DNA of 64,000 nt. Origin: CAZIKB01 sp964539665. Lineage in GTDB: Bacteria > Zhuqueibacterota > Zhuqueibacteria > Oceanimicrobiales > Oceanimicrobiaceae. The notes under the pieces are model-generated. The model had not been told where the DNA came from. It saw only the letters and a program-made list of their open reading frames with translations, and did not search any database. The number at the start of each line of letters is the position of its first letter. The stretch's first letter is position 1. The stretch is from positions 1 to 64,000 of the forward strand of contig CAZIKB010000020.1 in NCBI GenBank assembly GCA_964539665.1. Direction: 5' to 3'. A program made the position numbers and the translations under genes. Shown here piece after piece: positions 37,887 through 46,637 of the stretch.

Positions 37887-38351
37887 ATGTCAAAAGAACT
37901 AAATTTTAGTGAGTCAATTAAGGACAAGAACAGACCTGCCATGTGTAAGAACACAATTTTGTTGGTAGACGAGGATCCGAAGGTTGGCGCAGCTTTTCAA
38001 GAATTTTTCCAGGATTTTATTACAGATGGAAAATATCGGATGATACAAGCAACGACCCTGTCTGACGCACTAAAGCACCTGAAAGAAAACAGAATTGACC
38101 TCATCATCACGGACCTGAGATTGTCACAATACTCTGGACTCAGTCTCTTGATTCGTGTGCGAGCTACGCCAAATAAGGTGCCGGTTATCGTTATGAGCGC
38201 TTACACCGATTTCATGTCAGTAGAAGACTGGAAACTTCTGGGAGCTACGGAATTTATTTCCAAGCCGCCAGACTTGAACCTTCTGCAGGAAGTTATTTCC
38301 AAACTTTTGACGAACAGTAATGATAAAATGCAATCTCAACATGACCAGTAA
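37887..38351 (+). CDS. Single-domain response regulator
   Basis: 154 residues from the ATG at 37887; longer versions (37818, 37872) exist, but the first lies within the sigma-54 promoter. Only a receiver domain is present: acidic pair in LLVDEDP, phospho-acceptor in IITDLRLS, VMSAYT with the switch residue, and Lys in ISKPPD. There is no output domain, so it may relay phosphate or act as a phosphate sink for the adjacent kinase. It is probably the first gene of the sigma-54-driven transcript; the next gene begins 74 bases later. Confidence 0.8.
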   Translation: MSKELNFSESIKDKNRPAMCKNTILLVDEDPKVGAAFQEFFQDFITDGKYRMIQATTLSDALKHLKENRIDLIITDLRLSQYSGLSLLIRVRATPNKVPVIVMSAYTDFMSVEDWKLLGATEFISKPPDLNLLQEVISKLLTNSNDKMQSQHDQ

Positions 38352-38425
38352 GATTTATGCTAACACACAATAACTAAAATAGTATTTTATTTTAAAAGTA
38401 TTCACAGTTTAGGAGGCACAAAAAT

Positions 38426-39028
38426 ATGATTGAAGACGCGGGTACGACTAATGAACAAATAATCGACGAAACTCAGTTATCGAAAAATGAGCGTGAGGAA
38501 ATAATTCAACTTGGACTGTTATCACAAGACGGACAGGTACAACCCTCACCAATACATCCATCGGAGCGACCTCCAATCCCAAAACGAGATGTCAATGCAA
38601 CAGAAGTGCTCAATGAGGCTTATAAATACTTACCCAGGCCTTCTTCATTTTCGCGGGGTTTATGCCTCGACATAGGTGATTATAAAATTTTACTGATTTC
38701 CGGTACAGCAAGTGTAGATGATAGTGGCCGGACTGTCCATGTGGGAGATTTTCGGGCTCAGTGCTGGAGAACGTACCGCAATATTACCTCGCTTCTCGAA
38801 TCTGAAGGTATGACCTGGCATGATATCATTCGAACCTCTTGTTATTTGAGAGATATTGAACGGGATTATAATGATTTTAATGAGGTACGCACTGCATTTT
38901 TTGATTGGTTAAAACTTGATCCTCTGCCTGCCAGCACTGGTATACAGGCACGCATTTGCCGTGAGGATTTGTTGGTGGAGATCGAAGCAATTGCGGTTTG
39001 TCCATCAAATTCAAACAGTGTATCATAA
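38426..39028 (+). CDS. RidA/YjgF-fold protein lacking the canonical catalytic Arg
   Basis: 200 residues: an N-terminal extension of about 70 residues, then a RidA-like domain (ILLISGTASVDDSGRTVHVG, MTWHDIIRTSCYLRD) and the C-terminal signature LLVEIEAIAV with its conserved Glu. In imine/enamine deaminases of this fold an Arg (Arg105 of RidA) lies in the PAR motif; here that position is Ser (PLPASTGIQA). It is therefore unlikely to be a standard imine deaminase and may bind or transform another metabolite; chorismatases share the fold. AGGAGG lies seven bases before the ATG. It is 22 bases from a DAHP synthase gene, which points to shikimate-derived chemistry (inference). Confidence 0.8.
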   Translation: MIEDAGTTNEQIIDETQLSKNEREEIIQLGLLSQDGQVQPSPIHPSERPPIPKRDVNATEVLNEAYKYLPRPSSFSRGLCLDIGDYKILLISGTASVDDSGRTVHVGDFRAQCWRTYRNITSLLESEGMTWHDIIRTSCYLRDIERDYNDFNEVRTAFFDWLKLDPLPASTGIQARICREDLLVEIEAIAVCPSNSNSVS

Positions 39029-39050
39029 AAACGTAGTGAAGGATAAAAGG

Positions 39051-39950
39051 ATGGAGAGAGGAAAAAACAATAAGCAGGTAATTTCAAAACCTCCCGTTGG
39101 CAATCTGGTCGATCGGGAGGCAAAGCCTGAAGGAACTATCGTAAATGTAAGGGGGATTCCAATTGGCGGTTCAGAGGTAGTGGTTATGGCAGGGCCATGT
39201 GCAGTAGAGAGTCAGAAGCAATTGTTGACGATTGCTCAAACCGTACAGGCCAGCGGAGCCAGCATCCTGCGAGGAGGCGCGTTTAAACCTCGAACCTCGC
39301 CGTATAGTTTCAAGGGATTGAAAGAGGAAGGATTGAAATTACTTGCCATGGTTCGACAACAGACAGGTCTGCCAGTTGTTACAGAGGTCATGGACACACG
39401 CCTTGTCGAAATGGTATGCCAATATGCTGATATACTGCAGGTCGGTTCCCGGAACATGCAAAGTTTTGCTCTCCTGGAAGAAGTGGGTTTGTGCCGCAAA
39501 CCAATATTGTTAAAACGCGGCATGTCCGCTACCATTAAAGAGTTTCTGTTCGCTGCTGAGTATATCCTTAATCAGGGCAACGAGCAAGTCATCCTCTGCG
39601 AACGTGGAATTCGTACTTTCGATACTGCCACACGAAACACCCTGGACTTAAACGCCGTGCCGGTATTAAAGAAGTTCAGCCACCTCCCGGTCGTCGTGGA
39701 TCCGAGCCATGGAACAGGTCACTGGTGGATGGTTCCCTCGATGGCTAAAGCAGCAGTCGCGGTTGGTGCGGATGGTCTTTTGGTTGAAGTTCATTGCAAT
39801 CCAAGTGAATCTGTGAGTGATGGCGCTCAATCCCTGCGCCCTGATAAATTTGATTTGATGATGAAAGAAATTAAACAAGTTGCCCAGGCTGTGGGGAGGG
39901 AAATATTTATTCCAGAATCCATCCATAAACTGAGCAATCCAACCGTTTAG
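39051..39950 (+). CDS. aroF: 3-deoxy-7-phosphoheptulonate (DAHP) synthase, type I-beta, without regulatory domain
   Basis: 299 residues. It makes DAHP from phosphoenolpyruvate and erythrose 4-phosphate, the first shikimate step. Visible are metal-ligand Cys in MAGPCAVES (Cys50), GGAFKPRTSPYSFKG, QVGSRNMQSFALL, LLKRGMSATIKEF, the His ligand in DPSHGTGHWW and VEVHCNP. The N-terminus is a 40-residue linker with neither the ferredoxin-like domain of the Thermotoga type nor a chorismate mutase domain, so feedback control is probably absent. The open frame reaches back into the RidA gene, but the ATG at 39051 with GAAGGA seven bases upstream is the real start. No other shikimate gene is nearby, which suggests dedicated precursor supply. 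Confidence 0.92.
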   Translation: MERGKNNKQVISKPPVGNLVDREAKPEGTIVNVRGIPIGGSEVVVMAGPCAVESQKQLLTIAQTVQASGASILRGGAFKPRTSPYSFKGLKEEGLKLLAMVRQQTGLPVVTEVMDTRLVEMVCQYADILQVGSRNMQSFALLEEVGLCRKPILLKRGMSATIKEFLFAAEYILNQGNEQVILCERGIRTFDTATRNTLDLNAVPVLKKFSHLPVVVDPSHGTGHWWMVPSMAKAAVAVGADGLLVEVHCNPSESVSDGAQSLRPDKFDLMMKEIKQVAQAVGREIFIPESIHKLSNPTV

Positions 39951-40032
39951 GGATAGTAAGGAATCAACAACAATACTCAAGCTTAATAATTTCTTAAACG
40001 CAGATATTTAAATTTATTAAAAATGAAAATGT

Positions 40033-42057
40033 ATGCATACTGCGAGTAGTACGTGTTCCAGCGTCAAGACTTTACGAGCGAAATTGATGCTGTTCTTGAC
40101 AATCAGTTCTTTTGTTCTTTTTTTTATAGGATTTAATGCTTCTATTTATGCCCAATCTTTGCCGGTTCTTACTTTCGTGCAAATTCCTGCACAGGCAAAA
40201 CCGGATATTCAGGCTGGAAAAACTATCTACACCCCTGAAGACAGGTATGCAGACGGCGCACGGATAGTAATTCTTCGTCCATCTTTTGCTGAGCCGGTGA
40301 ATCTCACGCCGAAATTTACCGCTGCCTGCGATCCTGATGTCTCCTTTGATGGAGAATCCATAATATTCGCTGGCAAAAGAAATCCGGACGATACCTGGCA
40401 AATCTGGAGAATGAACAAAGATGGCTCTCAGAAGGTACAAATCACCCACAACCCGGGCGACTGTATCGCTCCAGTGCACGCTGGAAACCGCTTCTATCTG
40501 AATGATCCACAGCCCACACCACAGATAATTTATGGTAGTAATATGCACGATTGGGAAAACGAGCAAAATGCAGGACCGGCTTTTGCTTTATACGGCACAG
40601 ATGCGGAGGGCAAGACAATCCATCGGCTGACGTTTAATCTCAGTAACGATTTTTCGCCTGATATTTTGCCAAACGGTCGCATAGTCTTCACCAGTTGGCA
40701 AAATTACGGAGATCGATACCAGCCAGACGGTATATTGGCGTTAATGGCTATTAACAATGACGGTACTGATTTCATGCCATTTTATGGAAATCATGAAATG
40801 CCGCGGTATAAGGACATGGCTCATGTTTCTGATTTCGACAGCCGGGTTTACTTTGTTGAATCAGATCACACCACCTGGCTGGGGGGCGGTGATATTGCCT
40901 ATGTTTCCAGAAGTCGGCCGCTGCATTCCTATCATCGATTGAGCCATACACGCAATGGAATATTTCACAGTCCCTGTCCACTTCCTGGCGGCGGTCTAAT
41001 CGCATCATATCGTACTAACTCCCGGAATGCAATGTTCGGCATTCACCGTATTAATCCTGAAACCGGAAAACGGTTGCAGCAAATATTTGCAGAACCAGGC
41101 TGGCATTCCATAGATGCTCAGGTACTCAGAGCGCACCCGAAAGTAAAAGGCCGTTCCAACTGGCTCATACCCGGATCAACTACTGGAGTATTCTATTGTC
41201 TGAATAGTTACAGAACAAACCTGTCTGAGGGGAATAATATCGCTCCCGGAACGATTAAACACGTACGGGTAGTGGAAGGGATACCGCTCAGGCAAAAAAA
41301 TATTTTTCCAAAAAATCAGACTGATGTCACAAATAATCCAGACCGAGAAACTTATTCAGCAACGGCTTTCGGCCCGCGGCGAATTCTGGGAGTGGCTCCA
41401 GTTGAGAAAGACGGGTCATTTCATGTCCGGGTGCCTGCAGAAATCCCGATTACGTTTCAGTTGCTGGATGAAAACTATCTGGCTCTTAGCCAGCAAAAAG
41501 CCTGGACCTGGGTGATGGGGAACGAAAATAGAGGTTGTATCGGATGTCATGAAGATCGGGAGATGTCTCCTCCCAACAAAATGGTTCAGGCGATTATTAA
41601 GCCCCCGGTAGAACTAACACTTCCACCGGCAAAACGTCGAACTGTCGATTTTCGCTATCAAATTGCGCCACTTATCGAATCAAAGTGCGCTACTGCCGGG
41701 TGCCATATCTCCGGGCAGACAGCGCCGAATCTCGAATCAACTCAAAGAACATCGCCTGATGCAGTATTCAGTCAGGTGTATGAAACCCTTATACGTCCAA
41801 TTCAAGGAAAAAATAATGAACGGTATGTCAAGCCCGGAAATGCGATGGAGAGTCCCCTTATTTGGAATTTGTTTGGCAAACGAATGGGTTCAGCAAAAAC
41901 GCCTTACACCGGCCAAATCACGCAAATGCCTCCCCGGAATGTGTTAAGTCTCCGGGAACGCATTTTATTTATAGAATGGATTGATTTAGGCGCACAATGG
42001 GATTCGCGTGCCGCGATAGTATCGGAATCCCAATCAAACGAAGATAATATTAAGTAA
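40033..42057 (+). CDS. HzsA-related exported diheme propeller protein
   Basis: 674 residues: signal peptide (cleavage near IYAQS), a TolB/WD40-like propeller (about 55-400, for example DPDVSFDGESIIFAGKRNPD), a middle domain, and a C-terminal heme region with CIGCH (502-506) and an expanded CX4CH site, CATAGCH (552-558). This is the layout of the alpha subunit of anammox hydrazine synthase and of many HzsA-related proteins of unknown role in non-anammox bacteria. No HzsB/HzsC partner is present, so hydrazine synthesis should not be inferred. The start codon is uncertain; no good ribosome site was seen. It lies 14 bases from the next UnbV gene. Confidence 0.8.
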   Translation: MHTASSTCSSVKTLRAKLMLFLTISSFVLFFIGFNASIYAQSLPVLTFVQIPAQAKPDIQAGKTIYTPEDRYADGARIVILRPSFAEPVNLTPKFTAACDPDVSFDGESIIFAGKRNPDDTWQIWRMNKDGSQKVQITHNPGDCIAPVHAGNRFYLNDPQPTPQIIYGSNMHDWENEQNAGPAFALYGTDAEGKTIHRLTFNLSNDFSPDILPNGRIVFTSWQNYGDRYQPDGILALMAINNDGTDFMPFYGNHEMPRYKDMAHVSDFDSRVYFVESDHTTWLGGGDIAYVSRSRPLHSYHRLSHTRNGIFHSPCPLPGGGLIASYRTNSRNAMFGIHRINPETGKRLQQIFAEPGWHSIDAQVLRAHPKVKGRSNWLIPGSTTGVFYCLNSYRTNLSEGNNIAPGTIKHVRVVEGIPLRQKNIFPKNQTDVTNNPDRETYSATAFGPRRILGVAPVEKDGSFHVRVPAEIPITFQLLDENYLALSQQKAWTWVMGNENRGCIGCHEDREMSPPNKMVQAIIKPPVELTLPPAKRRTVDFRYQIAPLIESKCATAGCHISGQTAPNLESTQRTSPDAVFSQVYETLIRPIQGKNNERYVKPGNAMESPLIWNLFGKRMGSAKTPYTGQITQMPPRNVLSLRERILFIEWIDLGAQWDSRAAIVSESQSNEDNIK

Positions 42058-42071
42058 ATTCAGGAGTTCCA

Positions 42072-43715
42072 ATGTATAAAAAATATTGGTATCGATTCAT
42101 TATTACTATTGGATACCTCAGTTTCTTTGCAGTTACTCAGCAGTTACATTCACAACAAGACCTGCCCAGACTGGTTGATGTAACCCAAAAAACCGGGATT
42201 ACTTTTGTTCATAATCTCGGTGATGATGAAATGAGTAACCTCATCGAATCAAACGCCGCCGGCTGCGCTTTTTTTGACTATAACGGAGACGGTAACCTGG
42301 ATATTTATCTGGTCAATGGCGCCTATATTGATAAAATCAGCGATATCCGCTGGCGTAAAAATAAAGGCAAACTCACTAATGCCCTGTATCGAAATAACGG
42401 CGATGGTACCTTTACTGATGTGACAACAAAAGCCGGTGTTGGTCACAAAGGAATGGGGATGGCTGTAGCAACCGCTGATTTTGATAACGATGGGGATCAG
42501 GATATATTTATTACAAATTGGGGACCCAATGTCTTTTACCTGAACAACGGTGACGGCACGTTTACGGATATTACCAAAAAAGCGAAAGTGATGAATGATC
42601 TATGTGGGCTTGGGATAACGTTTCTGGATTATGATCTGGATGGATATCTGGATTTATACGTCGGTAACTACGTCGAATACGATCCTGACTATCAATTTTT
42701 CTATGCCGCGAATAAATTCCCAGGGCCCCTGGCCTATCCTGGACAACCTGACATTCTTTACCATAATAACCGCAACGGTACTTTTACTGATGTGACTAAG
42801 AAGGCCGGCGTTTATAATCCGGAAGGCAGAGCTATGGGGGTGACCTCCTGTGATATCGATAATGACGGCGACTGGGACATTTTCGTAGCTAATGATGCCA
42901 TGGAAAACTACCTCTACCGCAATAACGGCGACGGAACATTTACCAATGTTGCGATACAGACTGCAGCCGGTTTTGGACAAAACGGTGAAGTCACCTCGGC
43001 CATGAGCGGGGAATTTGGTGATATCGATCTGGATGGTTTCGTGGACATTATCGTGCCCGATATGGCTTATGGCTGTATTTATAAGAATACCGGCACCGGC
43101 TTTTTCGAAGAAATGAGCGCCCGCATGGGGCTGGCCACTGCCTGCGGACAATACACAAGCTGGTCCGGCAATTTTTTCGATCTTGATCATGATGGTTATG
43201 GGGATCTGTTTATTACCAATGGACACCCGCACCGATTAATAGGAGAGGAAGATTTGATGCTGTTAAATAAATCCGGTATGCGATTTATTAATGTATCAAA
43301 TGAAATGGGGCCGGATTTTCAAGACAAATTTGTCGGCCGCGGCTCTGCGGTCGGAGATTTCGATAATGACGGTGATTTAGATTTACTGGTAGCCAACCTG
43401 AATGCTCGCCCCCGCTTGCTCCGTAATGATGGCGGTAATAAGAAAAACTGGATTATGATTCATCTGATTGGAACCAAGAGCAACCGCGATGCCATTGGCA
43501 GCCGGATTCGATTAACCGCCGGCAATATAACGCAAACCAAATGGCGGTCAGGCAATTCAGGCTACCTGTCGCAAAGTGATTATCGAATGCATTTTGGCAT
43601 AGGCGATAATACCTACATAGACAAGATCGAGGTACGCTGGCCAACTGGAAAAATCCAAATTCTCGAAAAAATTAAAGCAAATCAGGTGTTAACTGTTAAA
43701 GAACCAAAATTTTAA
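42072..43715 (+). CDS. FG-GAP/UnbV (CRTAC1-like) exported protein
   Basis: 547 residues with a signal peptide, at least six FG-GAP blades with Ca loops (DYNGDGNLDIY, DFDNDGDQDIF), and an ASPIC/UnbV domain from about residue 460 (IHLIGTKSNRDAIGSRIRL). AGGAG lies ahead of the ATG. It sits between two heme proteins with gaps of 14 and about 15 bases, so it is a fixed part of the redox set. A scaffold or calcium-dependent adhesion role is possible; function unknown. Confidence 0.87.
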   Translation: MYKKYWYRFIITIGYLSFFAVTQQLHSQQDLPRLVDVTQKTGITFVHNLGDDEMSNLIESNAAGCAFFDYNGDGNLDIYLVNGAYIDKISDIRWRKNKGKLTNALYRNNGDGTFTDVTTKAGVGHKGMGMAVATADFDNDGDQDIFITNWGPNVFYLNNGDGTFTDITKKAKVMNDLCGLGITFLDYDLDGYLDLYVGNYVEYDPDYQFFYAANKFPGPLAYPGQPDILYHNNRNGTFTDVTKKAGVYNPEGRAMGVTSCDIDNDGDWDIFVANDAMENYLYRNNGDGTFTNVAIQTAAGFGQNGEVTSAMSGEFGDIDLDGFVDIIVPDMAYGCIYKNTGTGFFEEMSARMGLATACGQYTSWSGNFFDLDHDGYGDLFITNGHPHRLIGEEDLMLLNKSGMRFINVSNEMGPDFQDKFVGRGSAVGDFDNDGDLDLLVANLNARPRLLRNDGGNKKNWIMIHLIGTKSNRDAIGSRIRLTAGNITQTKWRSGNSGYLSQSDYRMHFGIGDNTYIDKIEVRWPTGKIQILEKIKANQVLTVKEPKF

Positions 43716-43730
43716 AAGAGAGTGAGAAAA

Positions 43731-46622
43731 ATGAGGAGATTTGCAGTTTTACTGTTTCTTCTAATCAGTATAACACTGACCTCAGGATGGAATTTATTCG
43801 GGCAGAAATCCAAAGACCGAATATATTTGGGCGAGAAAGCCTGTCGTCCGTGTCATCATCTTGCAGGAAAACGAGATCAGTTCAATCCCTGGTGGCTGGC
43901 TAAACATTCCAAAGCTTATGCTGCATTGGCGCTGCCGGAATCCAAACAGATTGCAAAGTTGTCAGGCGTTGATGTCGATCCTTACAAAAGTCCCATCTGC
44001 CTGGGATGTCATACTACCGCTTATAACGTAGAAGCCTGGGAACGTGATGACACTTTTCATTTTGAAGATGGCGTACAATGTGAACTTTGCCATGGACCTG
44101 GCAGCGAATATATAGACGCCAGTATTATGCTGGACCGGGAGAAATCCTTAGCGGCCGGTTTAAAAATACCGGTCGAACGAGACTGCATGGTTTGTCATAA
44201 GGAAAAAGGCTCCCACGTGGCGGTCCTGGATGTCAAAAAATTCAATTATAAGGAAGCGCTTAAGGAAATCGCCCACCCTGGGCACGGTGGATTCCTTAAA
44301 GAATTCTTTTTTCAAGTACAGCGAATTCTCTATGAATGGTTCCCAAAAGATGAATTGCCTGTTGAGTCTCTGCTTGGTCCGAAATATGTTGGCGCTCTGG
44401 CATGTGGTAAATGTCATGGTATTACATCCGTTGGTCATCAATTTAGTAAATGGCGTTTCTCCAAACACGCCCGTACCTATGCCATCCTTAATACTGAGCG
44501 AGCAGCAGAAATTGCCAGTGAGATGGGATTGTCCGGCAATCCACAAAAGTTGGGAAAATGCCTGCAATGCCATACCACAGGCGCCGGAGAGCCTGCTGGT
44601 CGGTTCTCTGAAAGTTTCGATCCATTCCAGGGAGTACAGTGTGAAAGCTGTCACGGCCCTGGAAGCGAATATATGGCAGACGCCATTATGCTGGATCCGG
44701 TAGCAGCCGCAGATGCCGGATTAAGAGACGTGAATAAGGAAATTTGTGTTAAATGTCACACCGAAGGTATTCATGGTCACTCTTTCGATTTTGAAACCAT
44801 GTGGCCTGAGATCGATCACTCGAAATGGCAAGAAGAATATTCTAATGTGGAATATAAAACTCCACTAAACCTGGCAATTACTCAGGATGGAAAGCGGTTA
44901 TTTATCGCATGTGAAGCCTCTAACAGCCTTATTGTTGTGAATGCGGAATCTGAAAAAATACTGGCAGAAGTGGAAATCGGTACCCAACCGCACTTTGTTT
45001 GCTTTTCCCCGGATGAAACCCGCGCCTATGTAAGTAATCGCGGTTCCGACAATGTTTCAGTTGTTGATGCAAATACTTATCTGGTGCTATCGACAATTAC
45101 AGTCGGGGATGAACCGCACGAGATGGCAACGAATAAAGCAGGAAATATTTTGTACATAGCCAATGCAGGCACCTACGACGTCTCCGTGGTCGATCTGGAA
45201 AAAGGCCAGGAAATTAAACGTCTGGCAGCATCCAGAGGTCCATGGGGTGTGGCCCGTTCGCCTGATGGCCAGTTTGTCTATGTTAGCAATAATTTACCCA
45301 GACATGGTAAATTCCGCACTCCAACCGCATCTGAAGTGACTGTTATTGAAACAGACCGTTCAATTGTCAAACATCGATATACCGTGCCGGCGGCCAATTT
45401 AATCCAGGGAATTGCAATAGCGCCAAACGGTGAATTTGCGCTCACGACTTTAATCCGCACCAAAAACCTGGTTCCTATGACACGCAATATCCAGGGCTGG
45501 ATTATTACCAACGGCATCGGTATTCTCTGGAAGGATGGTCGTGTGGATCAATTGCTGCTGGACAACGTGAGTGACTTTTTTGCGGATCCCACTGATGTCG
45601 TCTTTTCAAAAGACGGCCGGTACGCTTTTGTTAGCGGCGGTGGGGTCCAGGAAATCGCCATGATTGACATCAAGAAAATGAAACAGATTCTGGAACAGGC
45701 CACGGATAGCGAACTTATGGAAGTGCTGCCCAACCACCTTGGCATGAGCACGCAATATATTCTAAAACGGATTCCGGTTGGACAAAGTCCGCGAGGGATG
45801 GCGGTCGCTCCGGACAATAAATACCTGTACGTTGCCGACGGATTAGATGACGCCATTTCTGTTATTGATATCAAAAAACGGCAGCGAGTCAAAGTCATCG
45901 AACTCGGAGGCCCGCAAGAAATTACCCAGACACGGTACGGCGAGCGTATCTTTCACAGCGCGGGGAACACCTTTACCCGACAGTTTTCATGCCATTCATG
46001 CCATCCGGATGGCGGCGTCGATGGAATAACTTATGACATAGAACCGGATGGCCTGGGCTACAATCCTGTGGATAACCGCACATTGAGAGGTGTGAACGAC
46101 ACTGCTCCCTTTAAGTGGACCGGCAAAAATCCCACATTAAGACGCCAGTGTGGACCCAGACTGGCTGCATTTTTCACACGTATCGATCCGTTCACAGCAG
46201 AGCAATCCGCGGCGTTGGAACATTACATCGTAACTATTCCCAGACCGCCAAACCGCTACCGAACCGGAGAAGAACTCACCCCAACTCAAAGACGGGGCAA
46301 ACGGCTTTTCGAAAGGAAATACGACAATTCCGGCAATGAAATTCCATTGAGTAATCGCTGCGATACTTGCCATTCACCGCCCTATTATACCAACCGGGAA
46401 ATAGCCGACGTAGGTTCTGCATCCTGGCTGGATACAAATAGTAAATTCGACATCCCTCATCTCAACAACATTTATGCGACGCCACCCTATCTTCATGATG
46501 GACGAGCAAAATCATTGGAGGAAATCTGGACGATTTATAACCCAAATGACACTCATGGTCTTTCAAATGATTTAACAAAAGACCAGCTCAATGATCTTAT
46601 TGAATATTTGAAAACACTTTAA
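43731..46622 (+). CDS. Decaheme cytochrome: two c554-like tetraheme modules, YVTN propeller and MauG-like end
   Basis: 963 residues with a signal peptide and ten CXXCH sites. Hemes 1-4 (CRPCH, CLGCH, CELCH, CMVCH) and 5-8 (CGKCH, CLQCH, CESCH, CVKCH) form two repeated modules with the shared segment CHGPGSEY. A YVTN-type beta-propeller follows (SNRGSDNVSVVDANTYLVLS). The C-terminal part, with CHSCH and CDTCH and FDIPHLNNIYATPPYLHDGR, matches the cytochrome c peroxidase/MauG family. The ATG at 43731 was preferred to a GTG at 43722. It is probably a periplasmic or surface electron-transfer enzyme; the substrate is unknown. Confidence 0.88.
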   Translation: MRRFAVLLFLLISITLTSGWNLFGQKSKDRIYLGEKACRPCHHLAGKRDQFNPWWLAKHSKAYAALALPESKQIAKLSGVDVDPYKSPICLGCHTTAYNVEAWERDDTFHFEDGVQCELCHGPGSEYIDASIMLDREKSLAAGLKIPVERDCMVCHKEKGSHVAVLDVKKFNYKEALKEIAHPGHGGFLKEFFFQVQRILYEWFPKDELPVESLLGPKYVGALACGKCHGITSVGHQFSKWRFSKHARTYAILNTERAAEIASEMGLSGNPQKLGKCLQCHTTGAGEPAGRFSESFDPFQGVQCESCHGPGSEYMADAIMLDPVAAADAGLRDVNKEICVKCHTEGIHGHSFDFETMWPEIDHSKWQEEYSNVEYKTPLNLAITQDGKRLFIACEASNSLIVVNAESEKILAEVEIGTQPHFVCFSPDETRAYVSNRGSDNVSVVDANTYLVLSTITVGDEPHEMATNKAGNILYIANAGTYDVSVVDLEKGQEIKRLAASRGPWGVARSPDGQFVYVSNNLPRHGKFRTPTASEVTVIETDRSIVKHRYTVPAANLIQGIAIAPNGEFALTTLIRTKNLVPMTRNIQGWIITNGIGILWKDGRVDQLLLDNVSDFFADPTDVVFSKDGRYAFVSGGGVQEIAMIDIKKMKQILEQATDSELMEVLPNHLGMSTQYILKRIPVGQSPRGMAVAPDNKYLYVADGLDDAISVIDIKKRQRVKVIELGGPQEITQTRYGERIFHSAGNTFTRQFSCHSCHPDGGVDGITYDIEPDGLGYNPVDNRTLRGVNDTAPFKWTGKNPTLRRQCGPRLAAFFTRIDPFTAEQSAALEHYIVTIPRPPNRYRTGEELTPTQRRGKRLFERKYDNSGNEIPLSNRCDTCHSPPYYTNREIADVGSASWLDTNSKFDIPHLNNIYATPPYLHDGRAKSLEEIWTIYNPNDTHGLSNDLTKDQLNDLIEYLKTL

Positions 46623-46637
46623 AAAGGAAATATCAGA

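Noticed and set aside
42654..43232. 192-codon minus-strand frame inside the UnbV gene at 42072
   Set aside because: Repetitive Ca-loop codons leave the antisense strand open. The valine/isoleucine-rich product is what antisense of DxDGDGDxD repeats gives.
40033..46622. Reading the HzsA-related protein and cytochromes as an anammox hydrazine synthesis cluster
   Set aside because: The beta and gamma subunits of hydrazine synthase and hydrazine dehydrogenase are absent; only the alpha-like architecture is shared.
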